Source of the DNA: JACZSB01 sp965372015
Lineage (GTDB): Bacteria; Fidelibacterota; Marinisomatia; SCGC-AAA003-L08; TS1B11
Direction: 5' to 3'
NCBI GenBank assembly: GCA_965372015.1
Contig: CBDVAP010000131.1
Span: 1 to 8,421 of the forward strand
DNA: 8,421 nt
Each line of letters starts with the position of its first letter. Within the stretch, counting starts at the first letter, position 1. The notes under the pieces are model-generated. The model searched no databases. It was given only the letters and a program-made list of their open reading frames with translations, and was not told the origin of the DNA. Positions 1 to 5,473 of this stretch are shown one piece after another. Position numbers and translations under genes: made by a program.

Positions 1-466
1 GGTTCTCATCGATAATCTCTACCTCGTCTTTGCCATACATCATCTCGGTCCCTGGAGTCCCGTCCACAAAAACATCAGGATGGGGAAAACGACCGTAGAG
101 CAGGTGCTCCTGGGGTATTATTTCCCGGGTGTCATCCAGGACCCGCGGGCCAACATGGACTACCTTAATGGCATAGGTTTTCCCAATATTGACATCGTAA
201 AAGTTCTTGGACCCCAACCACATGGCCTTGGCTGCTTCAGTGTCCTGGTTGCGGAACTGCGCCGGCCAGCGCAAGCCATCCTGCTGGTCCGCTTGTTGAC
301 CGGTCCGTCCGATTTCCCTTTCAATCCCGGAGCTGGAGAAAAAGGAATGGAGATTTCCCACCGCGATCCAGATGAACTCCTCAGCCGAAAGTGATATGAC
401 CATGATGGCGCAAATCACGCTTAGTAGCCTCATAGGCTTCCGGAGGATTTTCTTAATTGGCTTCAT
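1..466 (-). CDS. secreted protein of unknown function, N-terminal part (runs off left edge)
   Basis: The minus-strand frame is open from an ATG at 466 to the window edge, giving 155 residues with no stop. The N-terminus is a clear signal peptide: basic MKPIKKILRKPMR, hydrophobic LLSVICAIMVISLSA, then EEF, with likely cleavage after LSA, so the product is exported. The mature part contains NLHSFFSSSG, a WPAQFRNQ stretch, KVVHVGPR and RFPHPDVFVDGTPG; I recognise no catalytic motif or named domain. From memory, proteins with this kind of N-terminus sit beside TonB-dependent receptors in FCB-group genomes, but I cannot verify that here. The gene starts 45 bases after the receptor stop on the same strand, so co-transcription is likely. 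GAGAG at 471-475 is a weak, rather close ribosome-binding site. An alternative ATG at 433 (MRLLSV) would keep the hydrophobic segment but has only a weak purine-rich stretch upstream. Coding is well supported; function is unknown. Confidence 0.8.
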   Translation of the reverse strand, partial: MKPIKKILRKPMRLLSVICAIMVISLSAEEFIWIAVGNLHSFFSSSGIEREIGRTGQQADQQDGLRWPAQFRNQDTEAAKAMWLGSKNFYDVNIGKTYAIKVVHVGPRVLDDTREIIPQEHLLYGRFPHPDVFVDGTPGTEMMYGKDEVEIIDEN

Positions 467-499
467 TTCGCTCTCAGTTGCTTCTGACTGATAAACTTT

Positions 500-516
500 A
501 ATGATTCGAAATCATT
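500..516. repeat. small inverted repeat at the end of the receptor gene
   Basis: AATGATT and AATCATT form a perfect 7-bp stem around a 3-base CGA loop, overlapping the receptor stop codon (512-514). On the minus-strand transcript the hairpin would sit between the receptor and the downstream secreted-protein gene. It is AT-rich and has no T-run after it, so it is not a convincing intrinsic terminator; an mRNA processing or attenuation role is possible but untested, and chance is a fair alternative. Confidence 0.35.
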
Positions 517-3500
517 TAATGTCGAATGATAAATTGAATCCGAAATAGATATCACGGGGATTCAGGAATGTGAAATAAGTCTGGTTTGGCATATCAATAT
601 AGGCCTTCGAATCCAGGACATCGTCGATCATGTCCTGATCAGCGGCCACCCAACCACCCTGGTAGTCAGGCTTGAAATATTGACCCGCTGTATTGTCGTA
701 GACATACATCTCTCTGCCATATTTCACATCGGAGGGCATCGCGTAATTTTCAATATTAGATGTCCACTCCATGGGTACGAATCCAACCCCGATGTCACGG
801 ACATCGCCGGGTCTGTCCTCCCCAATAATACCCAGGTAAACTCTGTCGCCCGAAGTCAACTCGTCAGCAACATCGGCCGGCAGATGAAGAGAGTACATAT
901 AATCGTTGTAGTCAAAGGCGTTATAGAAGGATTCCTGAGAGAAATACTTGAAGTTGAAGACATTGGAAACGTCCATAAAGAAGGTTGCCTTCAATCGGCC
1001 AAAGTGAAAGGACTTCGCCGCTTTCATATCTACATTCTTATAAGGCTTCCAGCGTACGTTATCCCCCAATCCGCTAACTACGTTGGGATTCCAGGTGAAC
1101 CAGCGCCCCTCTGTCCAGTAACCGATAAGATTTACCAGCCAGCCACCCATCAGATGCTGTCCTGCGATCCCTGGACCAAAATTAGCAGGCGAATTAATCG
1201 TCAGGTAGCCCTTAAAACGGGGCCGGGGTAGATTTCTTACTTCAACCGGAGGATTCTCTCTCTGCCAAACGCGTTGCTCCGAGGGATTTTCTTTAAGGGT
1301 GGGCACACCAAAATGCCCTGAGGTTTGGACCCGGTATTCATAGTTCACAGCCCCCTGCAGCCATTCACCGAAATCTTTCGAGAGGTCGACCTCGAAGCCG
1401 CGGATGTCCTCAAAACTGTTAGCGGCTAGCTGATAGTAATTTACATTCCCCTTGATGTTGATATAGCGGGTCCAATCTTGCTGGTTGGTAACATCCTTAT
1501 AGTATGCGGCCAGATGGAGCAAATAGTTGCCGATGGCCTGATCGTACCCCAGCTCGTAAGAGATGGTTTTAGCCAGAGGCAGATTCGGATCGCCCATCGT
1601 GCTCATTTTAGAGTCCAGGGGATTCCTGCGTTCCATGTAGACATCCTGGGCCTTGGGAACCTGCCGGTAGTGGCCATAATTAAAGTATAGCTTGGAGTTG
1701 ATCGTGATAGGGTGAGAGATTCCCAGCCTAGGACTAAGATACCAGGTTCCATTAACCTCCTTTTGGGAGATTTCGCTCTCTTTCTCAGGCGAATATGCCG
1801 TCGAGAAAAAGTCCGTATCGTACGGCGAGGTCAAGTCATACCAATCGCCATTGGGATCGATAAACTCAACATTCATACCGAGGTTGGCAATAAACCCTTT
1901 GGCCTCAACCTTATCCTGGAGATAGAACATTAAGCGCAGGGGAGTACGCTGAAAATCGGTCCACAGGTTACCATCAGGCAGGGCCAGATTTTTCATCCCG
2001 TAACGCAGGTTGAAATCGTCGTATACAAATTCTGCGCCAGTCCCGATTTGATGTACCGCATTGATTTGATTCGTGTAATTGAAGCGGGCATAATAGGCGG
2101 CAAAGTCGCTGGAGTCCCGGGAAGTTGAAACAGAGCCACCCATCCCCATGCCGTCTCCGATAGCGAAAAGGGGACTGGTCAGGTGGCCGTAGGGCGCCTC
2201 GTCGACATATTTCCCAGGGTATAGCTCATTGGTCTGGCTGGTGTCGCGGAGTCCGCCAGGTCCAGTGCGGTAGATCTTGGCTGTTCTCTGAACCAATAGG
2301 TTCCAATAGGCGGTCGGGCTGATCTGGTTCGTGATTTGCGCCGACAGGACATTCTCCTGTATCCTTGTGCGCGACCAGTACTCATCACTATAAATTCTCC
2401 AGGATAATGTATGCCCGATACGATCGACGGTTGCAGCGATTTCTGATGGTGTTTCCATGTAGGCCGTCCCGCCAACTCTGCTTAAGACAGTAGCCAGAGT
2501 TTCGGTACTCCTGCTGATCACCGTCAGTTTCATGGTGGATGAAAGGTCCGAGTTAATCTTGAGGTTGTAAGTGTTATCAGTCAGGGCAGAACGGTTTGTT
2601 GGAATCAGGTACATGTCCCGGTTTGACTTCCCGGAAAGATAAAATCTGAGATTGCCAAGCAGGTCACTTACGACTGGTACCGGACCGCCGAAGCCAACAT
2701 CAATATTGTAGTCTGGTTCTTTAATGAATCCGTCCAGCCGGTGCTCCCAGCGGAAAAGCTTCTGGGCTGCCGCAGGTGAAAGATCATTAGTGGGATCATC
2801 GTCGGCCAAAGTCAGCTCTGATACTGCTATCCAACCCTCAAATTCCGTATACTGACGTTTATCGTACCGGTCCCAGTAGGTCCATTGACCATCGCCATCA
2901 AGGTCATTGAACTCACCCGGGTCGGCAATGCCGTCACCATTAAGATCATCCCAGGGCTCGCCGTTGGCCGAACCGGTCCAGGCTACAGCCGGATCGAGAT
3001 AGGGCCGCAACCAGAATGAATTTTCGTCGAAGGGGGAGATACCAAAATTCTTGGGAGCGGGGGGGCTATACTCACCTGATATGTTGAAGCTGTACTTATC
3101 CGGATCGCCCTCTTTGGTGACGATATTAATTATCCCTGACCTCACATTGTTATATTCGGCTTGAAATCCACCGGTCTGAAGTGAGATATCCTTGATGGCG
3201 CTGAGAGGCAGATGACTGATGGGGCTGTTATCACGCTCATCACGGAGGGGTACGCCGTCAACCATAAGCAGAACCTGATCAGCGAGGCTCCCCCGAATTC
3301 CGAGATCGGATGTCACCCCTGCTTCCAGCCCCAGGATATCGGAAACACTGTTGACAGGCAAAACAAAAATATGATCGGATGAAATACTCTTCTGGCTGGC
3401 AGAGACATCCTGCTTGATTACCCGGGTTGTGGCCGACACTATTACTTCCTCCCCGGCAATGGTTTCGGTCTGCAATTGAAAGTCCAGAGGGGTGGTCAAA

Positions 3501-3778
3501 TCAATCTCCACCCGGACGCCGGTGACAGTAACTGTTGCATAGCCAATGGCACTCGTCTGGATATCGTATTCGTCCGGTGGGACATTCAGAATGGCAAAAT
3601 AGCCAGAGAGGTCAGAGGCGGCACCAAGGGATGTGCCTAGCAGAACCACATTTACGCCCACGAGGGCCTCCCCGCTGGCTGAATTAGTGATCCGTCCACT
3701 GATCTTACCGGTCGTGCCGGCCTGCAACATGGCAGCTGCCGCGATAAGGGTCAAGACAAATGTTAGAAAACGGCTCAT
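512..3778 (-). CDS. TonB-dependent outer-membrane receptor with carboxypeptidase-regulatory-like N-terminal domain
   Basis: This 1088-residue protein is an outer-membrane beta-barrel receptor of the TonB-dependent (SusC/CirA-like) type. Residues 1-20 (MSRFLTFVLTLIAAAAMLQA) are a signal peptide. Residues about 25-103 are a carboxypeptidase D regulatory-like beta-sandwich (GKISGRITNSASGEALVGVNV...). Residues about 115-224 are the plug, with SVSDILGLEAGV, LGIRGS, VLLMVDGVPLRDE and SGIINIVTKEG as landmarks. The remainder is the barrel, rich in alternating aromatic strands and ending YFGFNLSFDIK. Residues about 277-299 hold two Asp-rich, EF-hand-like calcium loops (DLNGDGIADPGE, DLDGDGQW) in what should be an extracellular loop. 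I start at the ATG at 3778 because the signal peptide begins there and GGAG at 3789-3792 lies 10 bases upstream; the same frame extends to a TTG at 3892, but that would bury the signal peptide behind 38 unlikely residues. The substrate cannot be told from sequence. It is probably co-transcribed with the secreted-protein gene downstream. No TonB energy-coupling genes are in the window. Confidence 0.93.
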   Translation of the reverse strand: MSRFLTFVLTLIAAAAMLQAGTTGKISGRITNSASGEALVGVNVVLLGTSLGAASDLSGYFAILNVPPDEYDIQTSAIGYATVTVTGVRVEIDLTTPLDFQLQTETIAGEEVIVSATTRVIKQDVSASQKSISSDHIFVLPVNSVSDILGLEAGVTSDLGIRGSLADQVLLMVDGVPLRDERDNSPISHLPLSAIKDISLQTGGFQAEYNNVRSGIINIVTKEGDPDKYSFNISGEYSPPAPKNFGISPFDENSFWLRPYLDPAVAWTGSANGEPWDDLNGDGIADPGEFNDLDGDGQWTYWDRYDKRQYTEFEGWIAVSELTLADDDPTNDLSPAAAQKLFRWEHRLDGFIKEPDYNIDVGFGGPVPVVSDLLGNLRFYLSGKSNRDMYLIPTNRSALTDNTYNLKINSDLSSTMKLTVISRSTETLATVLSRVGGTAYMETPSEIAATVDRIGHTLSWRIYSDEYWSRTRIQENVLSAQITNQISPTAYWNLLVQRTAKIYRTGPGGLRDTSQTNELYPGKYVDEAPYGHLTSPLFAIGDGMGMGGSVSTSRDSSDFAAYYARFNYTNQINAVHQIGTGAEFVYDDFNLRYGMKNLALPDGNLWTDFQRTPLRLMFYLQDKVEAKGFIANLGMNVEFIDPNGDWYDLTSPYDTDFFSTAYSPEKESEISQKEVNGTWYLSPRLGISHPITINSKLYFNYGHYRQVPKAQDVYMERRNPLDSKMSTMGDPNLPLAKTISYELGYDQAIGNYLLHLAAYYKDVTNQQDWTRYINIKGNVNYYQLAANSFEDIRGFEVDLSKDFGEWLQGAVNYEYRVQTSGHFGVPTLKENPSEQRVWQRENPPVEVRNLPRPRFKGYLTINSPANFGPGIAGQHLMGGWLVNLIGYWTEGRWFTWNPNVVSGLGDNVRWKPYKNVDMKAAKSFHFGRLKATFFMDVSNVFNFKYFSQESFYNAFDYNDYMYSLHLPADVADELTSGDRVYLGIIGEDRPGDVRDIGVGFVPMEWTSNIENYAMPSDVKYGREMYVYDNTAGQYFKPDYQGGWVAADQDMIDDVLDSKAYIDMPNQTYFTFLNPRDIYFGFNLSFDIK

Positions 3779-3876
3779 TGTTGGCGTACTCCAGATTGCT
3801 AGAACCACCGCACCCCGCCCCTGCGTCCGGCCATCGCTATGCACCCGGTACACAGCGTCACAGGTACTAAAAATAC

Positions 3877-3900
3877 TACGATACCGCGTCAATACGATAC
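3877..3900. repeat. 8-bp direct repeat, possible operator
   Basis: TACGATAC occurs at 3877-3884 and again at 3893-3900, 16 bases start to start, about 100-120 bases upstream of the receptor start. On the minus strand each copy reads GTATCGTA. Spaced direct repeats near a promoter are typical of response-regulator or dimeric activator sites, but the regulator is unknown and the repeat is short enough to be chance. Confidence 0.3.
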
Positions 3901-3915
3901 GCTTATCTCTGAGTC

Positions 3916-3945
3916 AAACTAATGTGATTTCAACAAAGTTGTCAA
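3916..3945 (-). promoter_or_regulatory. candidate promoter for the receptor gene
   Basis: On the minus strand a perfect TTGACA lies at 3945-3940; 18 bases further is TAGTTT (3921-3916), a poor -10 element with three matches to TATAAT. A second candidate, TTGACT at 3917-3912 with TATTGA (3894-3889) at 17-base spacing, overlaps the direct repeat. Both are weak in the -10 box, so this only marks the likely promoter area. Confidence 0.22.
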
Positions 3946-4056
3946 GCGAAATAAGGTGTATTCCGGCTAGCTGTTTGAGATATATTATCTTGCTGAATTT
4001 ATAGAGCCCTAAAAGTTTTGTAAAAGGACCTCGCCGGTTGGGCTGTACAGGCCTGC

Positions 4057-4068
4057 GTAATATATTAC
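4057..4068. repeat. 12-bp perfect palindrome
   Basis: GTAATATATTAC is identical to its reverse complement and overlaps the stop codon of the corrinoid-protein remnant (4065-4067). The symmetry stops at the next base on each side. It could be a small operator or part of a weak hairpin downstream of the methyltransferase, but there is no T-run for termination, and AT-rich palindromes of this length arise by chance. Confidence 0.25.
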
Positions 4069-4160
4069 ACAATCAGCTGTATTAGATCATTTACAGTTTC
4101 AACGGCGTGCACAGCATTATTGCCGTATCCATCGGCGCCGATTTCATCAGCGAATTTGCC
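4065..4160 (-). pseudogene. C-terminal remnant of a methyltransferase corrinoid (B12-binding) protein
   Basis: The minus strand from about 4160 to the TAA at 4065 encodes G-K-FADEIGADGYGNNAVHAVE-TVNDLIQLIV. This closely resembles the extreme C-terminus of corrinoid proteins of the MtaC/MtbC/MttC type, where a (F/Y)AxxIGADGYxxxAxxAVxxxxxL block ends the cobalamin-binding Rossmann domain. A whole protein is about 210 residues with a four-helix cap and a DxHxxG cobalt-binding motif; none of that is present. The frame is closed by TGA at 4173-4175, no start codon or ribosome-binding site fits, and the fragment begins only about 44 bases after the methyltransferase stop. In methylotrophy and demethylation operons the corrinoid gene commonly sits beside the MtaA/MtbA-like methyltransferase, so position and orientation agree. 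I infer that most of an adjacent corrinoid-protein gene was deleted. Family recognition is from memory of the motif; the degraded state is seen directly. Confidence 0.7.
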
Positions 4161-4204
4161 TGCTGCAGAGCATCAGCCTTCGAGTAACCGTATGCAGGGT
4201 GTAT

Positions 4205-5341
4205 TCAGTCATAGCGCCCATGTTGCTCGGCCAATTTGAGGAGGCGTTGCACCCTGGTTCGCTCAACGTGAGGAGCAATGGCGCAGGCGGTGCTTAAAAG
4301 GAACCCCCTGGATCGCATGCCACTGAGTATGATCCCTTTTATCGCATCATCAAGTTCAGCTTCATTACCATAGAGCAATGTATTTACCGAGTCGATATTA
4401 CCCTTGATGAACATATCCCCGCCGATCCGCTTAACTGCCTCGGCAAGGTCAACGTTGCCCAGGGGTGGCGGATCAAGGCACTCCAGCCCCGATGCCCCTG
4501 AGTCCCGCATCAACTCCAGGCGGTCGTTAATGGCCCCGCAGGTATGGAGATATATAAACTTGCCCTTGGCCTTGGCGGCCTCGATGATCTGCTTTTCGTA
4601 GGGCATCACGAATTCACCGTAGAAAGCTGGTGAAATGAATCCCATACCGGCAAAGGGAGACGATATTTTAATGGCGTCTATGGACTTTTCACACATGGCC
4701 CCGGTGAGTGCGGCAATACCGGTGGTGAAGCGTTGTAAGATGGTATGGGTTTTGGCTGGGTCCTCGATCATGGCCATCAGAGCATTCTCGTGGCCCAGTA
4801 AATCAAGGAAGTAATCGAAGGGCGAGGTAACTTCGCCGTGGAGAGAATATTCAGTCCCTACCTGAGCACTGAGATCATCGAATATATCAAAGGGGTGCGC
4901 CTGGTCGATACTGTAATGCAGACCCTGGGAAACGGGAATGAAGTCAATTGATTCGGGAACTGAAGCGGGGTCTAGTTCATCGATGGACGGCAGCAGGGGC
5001 TCGCTATCGAATTGAACCTTGGGCAAATCATCTGGGCCGAAAATCATTGTCCGGTCGCCAAAGCGCAGGATTTCTCCATCATCCCGGGTTTCAACGCTGA
5101 CGACCTGGTCGCGCCAGTCTGGGCGGTGTCCGTGAAGGGATACCAGGATACCGTCGAAATTGTACAGTTCACGCAGTTTGATTAATCCCCTAGCGAACGT
5201 ATGCCGGTCAAACCAGAACTCGGCGGGGGATACCGGCAACTGCTGGAGCATGTGGCCAATGCTCATCTGGCACATGACAGGTATGCGGTCAGGCCTTTTC
5301 AGGGACATGGCCGCCAATATCCGTTCCCGGGGAGTAACCAT
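4205..5341 (-). CDS. uroporphyrinogen decarboxylase family / MtaA-like corrinoid methyltransferase
   Basis: The 378-residue product belongs to the URO-D superfamily, on the methylcobamide:CoM methyltransferase-like (MtaA/MtbA) side rather than heme biosynthesis. It opens with the typical TPRERILAAMSLKRPDRIPV. The three zinc ligands expected for MtaA-like enzymes appear present: H266 and C268 in YLHTCGAIND and C353 in LLSTACAIAPHV. Other family landmarks are SSPFAGMGFISPAFYGEFVMPYEK (about 227-250, shown in full only as a position range plus the FISPAFY core), GLECLDPPPLGNVDLAEA (285-302) and IKGNIDSVNTL (312-322). Such zinc enzymes move a methyl group between a corrinoid protein and a thiol in the cytoplasm; the physiological acceptor here is unknown. 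The ATG at 5341 is preceded by GAGG at 11-base spacing. Directly downstream lies a remnant of what was probably its corrinoid partner, leaving this gene an apparent orphan. The frame itself is intact. It is divergent from the GH3 gene. Subfamily assignment is less certain than the superfamily. Confidence 0.88.
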   Translation of the reverse strand: MVTPRERILAAMSLKRPDRIPVMCQMSIGHMLQQLPVSPAEFWFDRHTFARGLIKLRELYNFDGILVSLHGHRPDWRDQVVSVETRDDGEILRFGDRTMIFGPDDLPKVQFDSEPLLPSIDELDPASVPESIDFIPVSQGLHYSIDQAHPFDIFDDLSAQVGTEYSLHGEVTSPFDYFLDLLGHENALMAMIEDPAKTHTILQRFTTGIAALTGAMCEKSIDAIKISSPFAGMGFISPAFYGEFVMPYEKQIIEAAKAKGKFIYLHTCGAINDRLELMRDSGASGLECLDPPPLGNVDLAEAVKRIGGDMFIKGNIDSVNTLLYGNEAELDDAIKGIILSGMRSRGFLLSTACAIAPHVERTRVQRLLKLAEQHGRYD

Positions 5342-5393
5342 TATGACGATATCCTCACACTAACTTTAGATGCTTAAAATTGGGCTAAGCAGC

Positions 5394-5421
5394 ATGACTG
5401 GCATATTACAAATTCTATAAT
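5394..5421 (+). promoter_or_regulatory. sigma70-like promoter for the GH3 gene
   Basis: A perfect TATAAT lies at 5416-5421, and ATGACT at 5394-5399 (four of six matches to TTGACA) sits 16 bases upstream. Transcription would start near 5428-5430, leaving an untranslated leader of roughly 45 bases before the GH3 ATG. It lies in the 132-base divergent region shared with the methyltransferase gene; I could not find an equally good promoter on the minus strand. Confidence 0.5.
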
Positions 5422-5460
5422 ACATTTCAAAGATTTCTGCACTTTAGCAGAGCCGGCATT

Positions 5461-5467
5461 AAAGGGA
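5461..5467 (+). promoter_or_regulatory. ribosome-binding site of the GH3 gene
   Basis: AAAGGGA ends 6 bases before the ATG at 5474. It supports that start, which is also where the signal peptide begins. Confidence 0.55.
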
Positions 5468-5473
5468 TATTTC

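Larger units (their letters stand above)
3779..4064. other. non-coding region upstream of the TonB receptor
   Basis: About 290 bases without a supportable gene separate the receptor start from the corrinoid-protein remnant. The stretch is AT-richer than the flanking genes. It contains three TTGAC pentamers on the minus strand (3941-3945, 3913-3917, 3888-3892) and a direct repeat of TACGATAC (3877-3884 and 3893-3900), described separately. It probably carries the receptor promoter. I see no tRNA, riboswitch-like fold or convincing intrinsic terminator for the methyltransferase transcript that enters from the right. Confidence 0.6.

Noticed and set aside
80..394. Plus-strand open frame of 104 codons
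   Set aside because: It is antisense to the partial secreted-protein gene on the minus strand, which has a signal peptide and coherent composition; the plus-strand product shows no recognisable features.
680..1231. Plus-strand open frame of 183 codons
   Set aside because: It lies entirely antisense to the barrel of the TonB receptor; the other plus-strand frames between 1478 and 1933 are the same kind of shadow.
3779..3892. 38-codon N-terminal extension of the receptor to a TTG
   Set aside because: It would put a normal signal peptide 38 residues inside the protein; the ATG at 3778 has a ribosome-binding site and the signal peptide directly after it.
3999..4030. AT-rich stretch with AAAAGTTTT as a possible terminator after the methyltransferase
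   Set aside because: There is no GC-rich stem and no proper T-run following one on the minus strand.
4091..4204. In-frame continuation of the methyltransferase past its TGA (reading ...AYGYSKADALQQANSL...)
   Set aside because: The product already ends at the usual point for the family, and the continuation resembles nothing I know; the corrinoid-like signal is in a different frame.
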